Source of the DNA: Varanus komodoensis
Lineage: Eukaryota; Chordata; Lepidosauria; Squamata; Varanidae
Direction: 5' to 3'
Assembly (NCBI RefSeq): GCF_004798865.1
Contig: NW_025336416.1
Location: 3,141,277 to 3,205,276 of the forward strand
Length of the DNA stretch: 64,000 nucleotides
In this document: positions 22,346 through 33,486 of the stretch, piece by piece
How the letters are laid out: the number at the start of each line of letters is the position of its first letter
Position numbering within the stretch: position 1 is the stretch's first letter
The notes under the pieces: model-generated
Databases searched by the model: none
Told to the model about the DNA's origin: nothing
The model's input: the letters and a program-made list of their open reading frames with translations, nothing else
Program-made: the position numbers and the translations under genes

Positions 22346-23439
22346 TTCAAAAGCTATTCCAAAATAAAACTCCTGAATCTTATTGTCTTATTCTGTCAAA
22401 TGCCTGGAATTAGAGGAGGGGACCTTAACCTGGTACTGGAAGGTGACAGTGTGAATGCCAGGTGGACCTCGCTGGAGAGAGCAGTGCGCAAATTGGAGGC
22501 CACCACTGATAAGACCCTCTTCTCTGAGGATCTCCCAGAGAAGGCACTTGAAAGATGAGGTGGTTATGCCTGTATGGTTGTCATTTCTGTGCACCTGGAA
22601 ACCTTTCACACCAGCCAGGACTCATTTCCTTTTAGTTTTGAATGCTGCGCATAGTTGCATTCAGATACGTATGTTCTCATGATAGGCACCACTGTGGGCT
22701 TTGCAGGAGCTCTATGACCTTACCGGGCGGTCCAGAAGGGCCCTGGCACAAGTCAGCCTGGTTCTCTCTCACCCATGGAGTTAAGAGGCCTGAAAAGCTC
22801 CCTTCTCCCTCACCTGAGGGAAAGAGATGGAGAAGAAGCCAAGGGAGGGACAAAAGAAGAGATAGCAGCAGATGCCTGAGAGGAGACAGGCAACAGATCC
22901 AAGATGTTTTGCAGGTTGGAATTTGGCCATTGGACAGAAGAAAGACCCCTGTTCCTGGCATAGAAGAGTCAGCTTTGCTCGGAGGAGAAGGGACCATGGC
23001 GGTGTCAGCAGGTATGGAGGAGGGCCGTCCAGGGATTAAGTGAGCTCCCTCCTCATGGGCGAGCTCACTTAGCAGGGGGTTCAAGCACCGCTTAGCTGTC
23101 GTCCTGGGGTCATTGTTGTGCCTCCTTGTTTCACCATGGAAACTGCAAACCAGATTTGCAGTTTCCAGGGGTCCAGCAAGACCACTGCCCTCATGACATG
23201 GCTCTGCTGCTCATGATACTTGGCTATCCCTGGCATGCCAAGAATTTCAGCATAATCACTCCAGCTACCGACTTTTGCTGAATTGCACCCAAGGTATCTA
23301 ATATTTTGAGCCACGTTGTGGGTGGCAGAAAACAGAAAGGAGGGAAAGGGTCTCCTTTCCTGTAGCAGGTATGTTTAAGCTATAACTCTTTCTGCATAAA
23401 AGGCTGCTAATTAGCATTCCCTAGGAACTGAGGCAATTT
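22346..23439. other. Unassigned sequence with a perfect small stem-loop
   Basis: No gene is supported, although both strands hold open frames of about 133-135 codons across 22642-23084. Such mirrored frames without motifs are expected by chance in stop-poor, G/C-rich DNA. A 13-bp perfect inverted repeat lies at 23137-23167. Confidence 0.4.
23137..23167. repeat. Perfect 13-bp inverted repeat with 5-base loop
   Basis: TGGAAACTGCAAA (23137-23149) and its exact complement (23155-23167) are separated by five bases. It is not part of a recognised transposon. Confidence 0.9.
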
Positions 23440-23990
23440 GGCAAAATTGTAATGGCAGGATGATTATGCGAGCAGATATAACAGCTAAGCTCACTTTGAA
23501 AACTGCTTCCCAGTCAGCTCAGTTAACAGAGTTGCAAATCATCCTTTAAAAACCTTAAAAAGTTACAGGTGAGTATATTAGAAAAAGCTCACTTTGTTAT
23601 CTGGGCAGCTTTCCACTGCATTAGTGTAATTCTGTATTAATGTTCACTTTATCAAGCGGAGAATGTTCTCTTTGTGAATATATGTCTATGGCTTTTAGCA
23701 GAAATTGATATTATTATGAGACCTGGTAGTTATATCTTCAAAGACTTTAGACAGTGCTGTAAGGAGAAGGTGCTTCTTGCTAACAGGAATTTATATTGTG
23801 AATGGACAATTTGCCAATGGCCTCTGATTAAGGCCAAAATGGGGAAAATACATTTAAAATTCAGGACAAGCCGAGAAGCCCATGAAATATATTTTTCGAT
23901 GTTTACTTTTCAACATTCTTTCTTTCTACTTTTGCACTTTTCCAGAAATTCTCTATTTCTGGCCTCAGAATACTAATGTTGCCATTATAA
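23440..23990. other. Candidate conserved non-coding block
   Basis: This is AT-rich and free of simple repeats and of any repeat family I know. It holds many homeobox-like TAAT words and evenly mixed sequence, the look of ancient regulatory DNA in vertebrate gene deserts. A 100-codon plus-strand frame (23674-23976) overlaps it but has no motif. The call rests on texture only; no alignment was possible. Confidence 0.3.
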
Positions 23991-24154
23991 ACATTTGAAA
24001 GTTTTGTTTCCTCTTGAGGGTGGCAAACTCCAGCATTGCAGAGTTCCTATTTATGTATCATGACTTCATGTACCTAAAGCTGCTTCAGCTCTACAAAAAT
24101 GCAAGGTGGCATTTCAGTGGGCTGGTTTTGACCTAGCCTTACCTGGTTCTGTGG

Positions 24155-24640
24155 CATAGATCCACAGAAACTGATGGAGCACCTCTCCCGGTATGAACCT
24201 ATCAATATCCTGCTCTCACCAGCGAAGGCTCTCCTTTGAGTTCCTTTTCTGAGGAAGGCTCAGTGTATGGCGATAATGAGGAGGGCCTTTTCAGTAGTAG
24301 CCCCTGATTACAGAATGCTCCCCTCACTCAATTCTGCCTGGCACTTGCACCAGCATTTGTCAGGACCGGGTAAAGCCTTTGCTCTGTTCTTGTGATATGC
24401 TGCAAGCATATATTTTTAAAAATGTTCAATTATTTAATCAGGGCTAAATGCAAGTTAATGCAAGTTAAGATACATAAATATCTTAATGTATTTTTTCAGC
24501 TGTTTTAAAATGCCTTTTGATTTCCTATGTTAAATATTTTATATTTGTTTTTTTGTTGTGTTGTGTGGTTGGGTTGTAAGTTTTGTGAGCTGCCCAGAGA
24601 GTTTTGCCCATTGCATGATATACAGATGAAGTAAGTGTTC
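24155..24640 (+). mobile_element. CR1-L3/L2-type LINE 3' end
   Basis: The segments CACCTCTCCCGGTATGAACC, CGAAGGCTCTCCTTTGAGTT, AGGAGGGCCTTTTCAGTAGT and AGCCCCTGATTACAGAATGC follow each other as in the 3' part of reptilian L3/L2-group LINEs. They lead to a TTTTGTGAGCTGCCCAGAGA tail and an A-run. 5'-truncated and moderately old. Confidence 0.8.
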
Positions 24641-25535
24641 CTTCCATTAAAAAAAAATACTATTGTACTGGGAATGACTAATTACAGGGGGAACGGATGA
24701 GGACCATGCACAGAAATAAGATCCTGTTAAGGTTCTTGTAATTATTCCTTCTGCATCTCCGTCATTGTCTTCCTAAGCGTAAGTGTTCATTATTTGAACC
24801 AAGCCCATACTTAAGATTGGTGACTCACAGTGAAGGAGCAGGGTGGCCATGTTTTACACACGCCAGTCCTCTCTTTGAAGGTACCCTGTGTTTGGAAATT
24901 CTTCCATCTGGTTTGAGTTCCTCACACATGTGAACAGTCTTGTCTGAATGGCCTCATACTGAAAAGGGCATGGATGTTTCCTTCATGGTGTGCTGTTTCC
25001 CAGGATCTGGAGTGCAAAACTGCTTTCCACCCAGCGGAAGAGAAGCTCTTGGGCATCATATGCCAGTAAAGGGTGGTGCTGAAGGCAAAGGGGGAGGGCA
25101 AGAATACCACCATATTGAAGCTTAAAGCACTTAACACCTGAGAATAAGCTGTAGGAAAGTGTCGCAGTCTTGTAGAATGGAGGGGGGAAATGGTGCAAAA
25201 ACAGAGAAATCATCAAATGATCAGAGGTTGGGGGAAAGGGGCATGGCCATCATAGGAACCCTTTGAGATCTGACTCCAAGCCTGAAGTCCTGCATCCCTG
25301 TCCTGGGTCGAATTGGGAGAGAGCTGTGTCACAAAATGGTCCAAAGTCTCTGAGGGTATCTCCCCTCTCCTGTAGCCTGTGGTGTTCCAGCAGAGTGAAG
25401 CCCCCGCCAAAGCAATGCCTTCCTCCTTGTTCTGCTCTCCCCATCCTTCTGCTTTGCTCATTGGATGATTTCATGAAAAAAGTAAACAATTTAGAGTGTT
25501 GGCACAAGGCTCACGGCTCAATACTTGGCAGAGTT
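24641..25535. other. Unassigned sequence
   Basis: No gene or repeat is recognised. Overlapping open frames on both strands (60-92 codons) carry no motif. Confidence 0.4.
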
Positions 25536-25800
25536 GCATAGGAATAATCCATAAAAGAAGACGAGAAAAAAGTTTAGAAAGGCCAAATTGTGAATGCGCA
25601 TTGGCATTGTTGAGCAGATGGCCAATGCAAAGCATCTGCTTGCTTCTGTAGCTGAGTGGTGAATTGAGCAATTACCTATTGAATTTTCTAGTGGAAGAAA
25701 TGATGGATATTGATCTCCCCAGGCAAGGATGCTAAGGAGCACAGTATCCGTCACTCGGCAGCGGTAATTGTATTCGGTTTAGACAGTACTGATTTAGGAT
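25536..25800. other. Candidate conserved non-coding block
   Basis: A repeat-free block with evenly mixed sequence and several intact TAATTG/CAATTA words, including CCGTCACTCGGCAGCGGTAA with well-kept CpGs in otherwise CpG-poor DNA. Texture only; function unproven. Confidence 0.3.
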
Positions 25801-26770
25801 ACATGAATTAATAATGCTATACACCTATGCAGGCGTGACAGTCAGAAGGGAGATAGAATCCGAGCTGCAGATCAGAGGACTCCAAAATGAGATGGGGAGA
25901 CAGTAAAGATCTTGCCACTTTTTGTCTTTTCAAAATAGAGATTCCTGGTCAGCAGCAAGCTTTTATTGCTGGGAATGAGCTGGAAGAACCTCCCACTGGT
26001 TGAGCTGATTTAGGTGAGTGAGGCGCAGACAGTGTTTTTCAGCAGAAAGAGGTGTAAAACTTTGAGGGGGTAGCACGGAGTCTATCACTTCAGGTTGCAG
26101 GAGGGTGGTAGAATTGCTGAATTGCCTTTGTGAAAACCTTCCTGAGACTGGAAAGCAGCACAACACGAATTGAGATGGAAGAGACCTTTTCTCCTTTGGG
26201 TGCTTCCACCTTCATTTTTCCAGGAGAAAATGTTTAGGGGTGGGCTGGGAGATAGTTGGAAATTGCATTTCCTATCTGTAGTCTCTGGTAGTGTTGACTC
26301 TGCCTCCTCAGGATCCCATTAACAGTGGGGACTGTCCCTTATACTGATGGCCTCCAAGTAGGGAACCCTTGGCAAACTGGTGCATTTAGTATCTAGGATC
26401 TAGGTACATTCCCATCTCCTTTTCAGGCCATTGCTGCTCAACCCAACTGTATACGAGTAAGAAAAATAGGAAACATTATAGGTCAGGTAACTGACCAAAT
26501 GGCTTGGGCATGAAGGGACTTACAGGTCATTATTCTGTCTAAGTATGCAAACAGTTTCATGGTTAACTGAAGATTCTAGGAATTTAGCAAAAAGACTGAG
26601 TACCAGTGAGCTAGGTTTGTTCCCTTTCTTCGTAGGAAGCCCATCTCCCCATATGAGATGAGCTATTACAACCTGGCTAAGATGTCTGCCATTTTGTCCT
26701 CCTTCCACCATTGATGTGTAGTGGGAAGAAGGAACACAAGGTCATTTCTAAGCAGGTGGTTAAAGTTGTG
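25801..26770. other. Unassigned sequence
   Basis: No gene or known repeat is recognised. Confidence 0.4.
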
Positions 26771-26872
26771 TTCCTTCAGACATTTTGGCCTACTACTCCC
26801 AAGTTCTCTTACCATGGGCTTCTTTGGCTAAGGCTGATGGGAGTTGTAGGCCAAAACATCTAGAGGGCCACA
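26771..26872. mobile_element. Hairpin (MITE-like) element
   Basis: The left arm CAGACATTTTGGCCTACTAC, then TCCCA, pairs with the right arm TGGGAGTTGTAGGCCAAAAC, then ATCTAGAGGG, around a 40-bp centre. It is the clearest copy in this window of the squamate CCAGATGTTTTGGCC hairpin family. Confidence 0.8.
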
Positions 26873-27199
26873 TATTGTCCATCCTAAGAGTGAAAGGGGA
26901 ATCAGTGGTGGTTGCCTGTGGATATACTATCACAATTGTTTTACTGATGGTGGGACAAATTAAACCAAATTACCGATGGATGACATTTGGAGTACGGACT
27001 GTCCCACTCCAAAATCATTCACCTCCGTACAATATAAGCTGGGCTTAAGCTCTTCTGAATTCTCTCCTGACAAAACTAGAAGTCCTGCTTGCTCTTTTTC
27101 TGGTTTGGTCACTGCAGTTTGGCCCAACTGTCTCAAAACCCCAAGGATTCTCGGGTCTTGCCAAATCTGTCCTCCTTAGGCTGACATTTGAGGGAAAGA
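26873..27199. other. Unassigned sequence
   Basis: No gene or repeat is recognised. Confidence 0.4.
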
Positions 27200-27540
27200 T
27201 GGCGTAGTGCCAGTCCAGCAAGTCATTCTGTATTCTGGCTTGACAAGCACTTATTTGCATTTGTTCCTCGTGATAAATTAATTTTTGGTGGTGCAATACC
27301 TTTGTAGTGATTATGCCTTGATAATTACATCTACCTTGCTAGGAGCAAGACATTATTCATGTTTAGATTGCTTGCAACTGAAGTGATGGAGTTGACTTAA
27401 TACACATAAATTTAGTATGTTCATCACCACTTGCTTAATTACCTATGCTCCAATTTGTTTAGGTGAAAGTGATATGAGCTCAACATCCTTATATCACGAA
27501 CTCCGGCAAGCTGTATAAACCTGAAATGGATTGTTCACTA
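27200..27540. other. Candidate conserved non-coding block
   Basis: AT-rich, repeat-free sequence with an octamer-like ATTTGCAT (about 27254), TTAATTACC-type homeobox words (about 27436) and many short balanced motifs. It resembles vertebrate conserved non-coding elements, but this is a visual judgement only. Confidence 0.3.
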
Positions 27541-28109
27541 AATTGTCAGTCTGAGAATTCTATCATAAAGCCAAACACCACCAATTTTACTAAAATTAGC
27601 TGAGAGCGGCCATTTGGGTAAATATATCTCCCCATCTCTTATCCAGGAGAAAACAACTTTCTTCTTGCGGCTAAATACAGACAGCTGAAAAATTTGGCTA
27701 TGGCCATCACTCAGGTGGGGTTGCATCTTATCCTGGCCACACCATTCGTGCTATGCCAGTGTCCAGATGTGGAGTGTGGGGAAGCCAGTTGAGTCCCAGG
27801 TAGGACTGGGTGCACCTGGGCTCAAACCACCTGCCAGTTGCTCAAGCCAATCCCATCTTTCAGCCTAATATAACTGATGAGAATCATGGCGGGGAAAAGC
27901 CAGTATGCTAAGGGTTCCTAGTAGGATGCCCACAGGGGCTATTTCCTGAAAGCTTTCCACTGCCTGCCCCTTCAAAACTTGTTTGAATGAAGAGCTTGAA
28001 AAATGTGACACCCCCAGGATCTCTGCCTGGTTCCTGAACCTGCTGCTGATCAGCTGCTCCTCAAGAAGGGAAAGGAAAATGGGCTTCCTGGTCCCAGCCA
28101 ATTTTCTTC
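27541..28109. other. Unassigned sequence
   Basis: No gene or repeat is recognised; ordinary composition. Confidence 0.4.
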
Positions 28110-28400
28110 CATCCATGCCCTCAGGCATTTCCCCTTTCTCTCCTGCTCTCTCTTCCCTAATCTCTCCACTTCCTGCCTCCCATCTTGCTATTTCTCTCCA
28201 CCCAGCCCTCTCTCCTCCCTTCCCTCTCCCTAGCCTTCTTTCTGTCTCTCCTTTCCAAGCCTCAGCTCTCTCTCCTTCTCACCTTTTTAGATGGCTGCTT
28301 CTCCCCTTCCTAGCATCCAGCCTCACTATTTATCTCCCCACCTCTTCATCCTGCAGTTCATCCCTGTCCCAGTCTCTCCTGCACACCTCTTTGATCAGTC
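28110..28400 (+). repeat. Pyrimidine-rich (CT) low-complexity tract
   Basis: About 290 bp made almost only of C and T on the plus strand (TCTCTCC, CTCCCTTCCC words). It lacks stop codons in one frame and so creates a spurious open frame of 207 codons (27983-28606). Confidence 0.85.
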
Positions 28401-28635
28401 ACATCCTCTATGGCAGCCATTTTGTGGTGGTGCTCGCAGCAGTTCCTCAGGTTTCTAAATGTGCCCACAGCCGTTTACCACCTGAGTGCCTTGGGGGAAA
28501 GAAGAGGTGCAGATGCATTAAATCCGGTGCAGAAGCAATTTTCAGCAGGGGCACCCAAATGGTTGCCCATCTGGCCCTCTGGAGGCTAGATGACTGCAGT
28601 AAATGAATCCGTAGCCACCAGTGCCGTTTTCACAA
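28401..28635. other. Unassigned sequence
   Basis: Nothing recognised between the pyrimidine tract and the dispersed repeat. Confidence 0.35.
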
Positions 28636-28639
28636 GCTG

Positions 28640-29110
28640 AGGCTCCTCCTTCAAGCACAGGCCATTTTCCTTGCAAATTCCTTGCATTTTCCTTGCATTT
28701 TCCTTCTGTTCTTTATTCCTCCCAAGTGCAAATCACCCAGAACAGATCTCTGAGCAGGCACAGAGCCGTTTGTTGACCCTAATCCAGCATTTACCTCCAG
28801 GGAACTCTCCTTAGGAACATGCCTGGGGCCAACCCCTTGGGCAGGGCTTTCTGAAGGTGAGCATGCCTCTTCTCCACACACGGCTCATTCAATGGGGCCT
28901 CCATCCTCTGCTGACACCTTGTCATGGGGTTGAGAGCAGGGAGGGCTGGTCTGCATCTGAGGATTCCTCATCCTCAGAGACTCCCCCCACTGGTTGCACA
29001 TTCTGATGTTCCCAGAGACTGCCTGGCTCAGGGAAGCTCCTGGCCTTGAGATAATCCACTCCACCTCCTCCATCTCAGGTTCTTGACCTGGCCAAGTTGT
29101 TTCACACTCC
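28640..29110 (-). repeat. Unclassified dispersed repeat, copy 1
   Basis: This stretch is related over several hundred bases to 57780-58260 in the same orientation. Shared landmarks in the same order are ATCTCTGAGC, a TGTTGA(A)CCC-AATC segment, TGCTGACA, and TCTGGCCTTGAGATAA-like (here CCTGGCCTTGAGATAATCCA). On the minus strand both copies read EVE(W/M)(I)ISRP-like, which could reflect a former coding part, but I recognise no family. A minus-strand AATAAAG lies near 28710, so an LTR or retroposon origin is possible. Confidence 0.6.
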
Positions 29111-29388
29111 AGTTCCAAAGAAGAGTCTGGGAGGCAGCCTCAGTCCATGGGAATGGTTGCCCCAGGCAGTCTTCCTTTTCATGCCCAACAGCTACTGGGC
29201 TATTGGATGGCTGCCCTGCCATCTATTTTAGCTTTCTTCATGCTGAAGAGAGGCATGGACTTCTGGGCTTCTCCAGAATGGAAAAAAGGGCCTCGGACAG
29301 GTCTAGGAGGGACAGCTCTTCCCAGCATTGGCCAAATTGGCTTTGTCCTCCAAAACTACTGGAAGGGTTTGATTGAAGCTGTTGCTGA

Positions 29389-29440
29389 GAAGGAAGGAAG
29401 GAAGGAAGGAAGGAAGGAAGGAAGGAAGGAAGGAAGGAAG
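29389..29440 (+). repeat. (GGAA)n microsatellite
   Basis: Thirteen near-perfect GGAA units. GGAA arrays can bind ETS-family factors in principle; nothing here shows that it does. Confidence 0.98.
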
Positions 29441-31019
29441 ATCTTCTTGTCTGTTTGTGTTTCACCCTTCACCTGGATAATTCTCCAAGTTGTACTCTGC
29501 ATGGAATAAAGTAAAAAAGAAAGAAATGGAAAAGGAAAGAAATAAGAGAGGCCAACATAAATAGGGAAGAAGTGGGGAAAAAGAATAGTGATCAGAAGTT
29601 CAGGAGCAAAAGAAATTTATTTTTCCCAAGCCCAAAGGCTTCTTTCAGAGGGTCATGTTTCAGAGGAATTTTGGAGGGGGGTGGAGGTGTTGGAAGGTGT
29701 TGGGCAGCTGTAAATGAAGTGGGTGTGTGTGAGAGGGTTTTTCCTTGCTTTTTTAGAACCACAAAACTTCCTGAAAGCCTCGGCATCTGCTGAGAGTGCC
29801 ATGAGGTGCTCTGCACACAGCCTCCACAGCATCTTCTGAAGCATGACCTCACAGAGCCCTGACCCTTCCTTTGGTATAATTTTCTGCTTGTAGCTGTATG
29901 GGGTAAGCGAAAGATGGATGGGGCTGGGAAGGGAGTCTGTGGAGGCTAATTAAATCTGTTCTTGTGTTGAACTGACTGAGCTTCTGCAGGAGCCAACCGT
30001 TCTGGCGTGGGGCACTCAACGGAGATGCTGTGTGGAATGCCAGTGTTTTGTAGGGGCGTTTCCCCACTCTTCTCTCCCTCTCTTCGAACTTTCATTGCAG
30101 GCTCACTTCTAGCTGCAGGCAGAAAAATTTAGGGAGAGAAAAGCAACAATGAGCAGACAGCAGACAAATCTGGAAGGCCTCCCTTCACCCTCTCTCTAGT
30201 CAACTGGAGATGCATGAAGGTCTCCTAGTCCTTAGAAGGCCACTGAGCTCAGAGGGAAGCTCAAAAAGTTTGGGCTCAAAAGATCAAAAGTTCTGGGCCA
30301 CATGCTCAAGAGGGCCCTATTCAATGAGGAAGGGAGCATGGCCCGCTGGGCAACCCCCACAGACTGAATCTGGGACCCCAAATGAGCTAGTTTGGGACCC
30401 TAGGTTGGTGGCCCTGCACCCTATATTTACATAAATAAATGAGAATACATACAAGAAAGTAAAAATGTGGAAAACAACTGCTTTTTCCATTCAAATAGAG
30501 CAAAGGGCTATTTCCTGCACCCACTGGGCCATTGAATAGATAGAAAATTACCCTGAAAGGTTGAAAATAGAGCTCTGTCCTTGGGTTTTGGATTCCCTTT
30601 CTCTGCCCCATGGAAGGTCTGTGTCAAAACCCTACAGATGGAGAGCAGGGAAAGGGGGAGGTCGTGTATATGGTGTAGATGGAGTTGGAGACTCTACACA
30701 TTCAAAAAATTCAAAGCGTTCCTAGTTCCCCTAATATGCTGCTAAGATGGGAATAAATAGACCCGTCCTGGTGCTAGTGTAAGAAAATTGCACACACAGG
30801 GGTGTGTGTGACCGACATGGCTGCAGGTCCATTTCCACCCAGCTGGCAGCAGCTGGTTTTAGAAGCAGACTCAGACACAAAGACAGGACCGCATCCTTGC
30901 TTGGGCTTCCAGGCTATGCCTCATATTTATTCTTGCTGTTTGCATTGCTGTGAGTGAGAATATCCGTATGGAAAGACAGCCTAGAAATCTATTAAGCAGA
31001 TAAATAAATACATGGACTT
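29441..31019. other. Unassigned sequence
   Basis: No gene is supported. Purine-rich patches occur at 29505-29620. No repeat family is recognised. Confidence 0.4.
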
Positions 31020-31500
31020 GTCTTGGCTCCTTGTTTCTGCAGGGAACTTCGTATTGCCTTGACCAACTCAGGCTAGATATGAAAGGGTTTGATTTAAGAT
31101 TTATCGTCTCTGGGATTTATCCTTTTAAATCTTGGCACATCATATCTGTTAGATCAGGAGGAGGCGACGGAGCCATCTGGGCAAGTTGTTTTAATTGGAT
31201 GTTGGTGAGCAAACAGCCGGCTTCTTGAAAATGTGCTTTATTTTATCATGCTTTTGCAACGGGTGTGGATGTGAAAACAACTACAGAGGAAAAGAATTTT
31301 AAGGCAGGGGGAGGGATAGGAGAATGCCTATTCTTGTTCCAATAAAAGGCATAATACACTATTGTTTAGTGAAGGAGGATTCAGATGAGAAAATGAACAC
31401 TTTTATATGTGCTTTTCATGGTGGCCGTTTATTGTCTAGTTAATTAACTGGAAAGTAGCCAGCAAAAGAGCCATTTCAAGTATGTTCTAAGTTGTTCTAA
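31020..31500. other. Candidate conserved non-coding block
   Basis: Repeat-free, evenly mixed sequence with clustered features such as AAGGGTTTGATTTAAGATTT, GTTTTAATTGGATG and TAGTTAATTAACTGG, and with well-kept CpGs (GGAGGCGACGGAGCC near 31160). It is the strongest-looking regulatory candidate in the window by texture. A 65-codon frame (31031-31228) overlaps it but has no motif. Confidence 0.35.
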
Positions 31501-31854
31501 GAGGATTTTTAAAAATTTGAATTAATATATTTATGAGCACAGAAGCCATAGATGCTCATAATTTTGGATCCAATGGTTTCCTTATTAGGCTAGTGAGAGG
31601 AATTGACAGTATCTAAGAACAGATGATTGAAAGTATATTGGCTCTGATTCCAATAACAAGAGAAAGACAGGGGGAGGAAAAAGGTGCCACCCCGAAAAGA
31701 ATTAGGGTTCGGTCTTTTGGTCTTTGGGGTCCTGTGGCCTTTGAAGCTTCTCTTTGAAGGTCGTATAGATAAAATTCACAGGACCTGGCATGTGCCAGTT
31801 AGAATGGCTGAAAATTTGGTCGGGCCCTTGGAGCACGTAAACCATCAGGTTTAT
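31501..31854. other. Unassigned sequence
   Basis: No gene or repeat is recognised. Confidence 0.35.
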
Positions 31855-31925
31855 TTATTCATTTAAGCATTTATATACTGACTATTTTGCCATCGAATCT
31901 CTAGGTGGTTTAGAGTCTTGTATGC
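31855..31925 (-). mobile_element. L2/SINE-type 3' tail remnant
   Basis: The minus strand reads AAACCACCTAGAGATTCGAT, then GGCAAAATAGTCAGTATATA and AAATGAATAAATAAA, the standard tail of L2-group LINEs and their dependent SINEs. Only the tail remains. Confidence 0.6.
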
Positions 31926-33204
31926 ATCTCAGGCAGGACTCACTGGATTTTGCCCTGGGAAAATGATAATATTTTGCATAGAATAGAAATGCGTAAGAAC
32001 TCATACTATAAACACAGGGGACACACACACTACCAAACGGGGTTCTTTAGATCAGTGGAACAAATCATGCAGTGCTGCATACAAAACAGTAATTAATGGA
32101 ATATAAGGAAAGAGGGGTAAAATGAATTCTGCTTCTCAACAGCAGAATCCTAAAGGGATTATATAGAAATACAAATTGAATTGGAAAATGAGAAAAAAAT
32201 GAGATATGGCGATTAAATGGTCATAGCAAGATTTCTGCTTTGGGATTTGATTTTTATATGGAAAGGTGAAAAATTAATTTTATATATGGGGGACAGGAGT
32301 GCCTCTTTATTTAAGGTAAGTCTAAAAGAACAGCAACCTAGTTCAGTCATTATTTGGTTCAAAATGCTATTGCTCATAATAACAATGCCATAGAAGCGAA
32401 TAAGAACTTTGGCATGTACCATCAGTTGATCGGTTGTCAAACCATATGATACGCGTATTTTAAACTGATCCAATGCAAAATGTCACAGGAATGTGCTGCA
32501 ACTTGACACTGCAGCTTGTCATGCTCTTACATTGTATGTCTTCCAAAATTTTACATTCCGAAAGTTGGTGTTGGGCACGCTCAGTTTCACCCTGAAGCAA
32601 GCAAATGGCCAGTACTCCAATATTTTGAATTCCACCCTTCCTGGCAGCATTCTGGCGGCAGGAAACTGTCAGCTGTGATAAAGGTGAGGCAGTGTTGAAG
32701 CATGAAAGAACTACTGACTGACTAATCACAGTGAAGAGAAGGAGGAAATGGAAAAGGCTAAGCTGGAATTTTGTGTAGGAGTACTCAGAAATTCAGAACG
32801 TACTGAATAGTGTGTTCAGCTATTCTGAACATATAGGGACATGGCTAGACCAGTTAAGATTCATTTGTACACATCTACTTAGCTAATTACTTGCTTCTGT
32901 GTGGGTTTTTCTGGGCGGGGGGAGGACAGGGGAGTAGTTTTAGTTTATTTTCAGAACATTTTCACAATGCATTTTCTTTTTGAAACCCAGAAAATTCAGT
33001 GATAAAAAGACATTGAACCTGCCAGTTTAAATAGAACTTGGGCAAGGTAGGGCTGGTTTCTCAAACCCAGCGAATTTGGAAGCTAAAGCTGCTGATGATG
33101 TTGTGCAATATCACAAACCGTATGTATGGGCAAGCAACAAGCAGGTGTGGTTCCGCTCATGGGAGGACTGTACTCACAGCACAGTAAGGTCCAGGTGCAC
33201 CTTA
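31926..33204. other. Unassigned sequence
   Basis: No gene is supported. AT-rich between 32080 and 32460. No repeat family is recognised with confidence. Confidence 0.4.
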
Positions 33205-33430
33205 AAGTCAGTGTGGCGTCGTGGTGAAGAGCGTGGGACTGGGACTCAGGCAAGCTGGGTTCTAGTCCCCGCTCAGCCATGGAGCCAACTGGGTGACTTT
33301 GGGCCAGTCACAGACTCTCAGCCCAACCCACCTCACAGGGTTGTTGTTGTGGGGATAAGATGGAGGAGGAGAATGATGTAAGCTGCCTTGAGCCCTGTGT
33401 AGGAAAAAGGCAGGATATAAATCGCAATAG

Positions 33431-33436
<6 letters not shown>
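33205..33436 (+). mobile_element. tRNA-derived SINE, near full length and young-looking
   Basis: The plus strand begins with a tRNA-like head: box A around 33221-33237 (GTGGTGAAGAGCGTGGG) and box B at 33258-33268 (GGTTCTAGTCC), both matching RNA polymerase III promoter consensus. Then come GGGCCAGTCACAGACTCTCA, GGTTGTTGTTGTGGGGATAA and an L2-like tail GTAAGCTGCCTTGAGCCCTG with GGCAGGATATAAATCG. The tail agrees closely with the fragment at 62.55 kb, so both belong to one subfamily. It ends in a long GA array. Confidence 0.93.

Positions 33437-33483
<47 letters not shown>
33437..33483 (+). repeat. (GA)n microsatellite at SINE 3' end
   Basis: After an AAAGAAAG start, about 22 uninterrupted GA units follow directly on the SINE tail. 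It probably grew from the A-rich 3' end of the element. Confidence 0.98.

Positions 33484-33486
<3 letters not shown>

Noticed and set aside
22642-23084. Open frames of 133-135 codons on both strands
   Set aside because: Mirrored frames in stop-poor G/C-rich DNA are expected by chance; no domain is recognisable on either strand.
27983-28606. Plus-strand open frame of 207 codons, the longest in the window
   Set aside because: It runs through a pyrimidine-only tract that has no stop codons in this frame. The translation is S/P/L-rich low complexity, without domains.
33221-33268. tRNA gene at 33.2 kb
   Set aside because: Box A and box B are present, but the tRNA cannot fold fully and is followed by the SINE body and L2-like tail.
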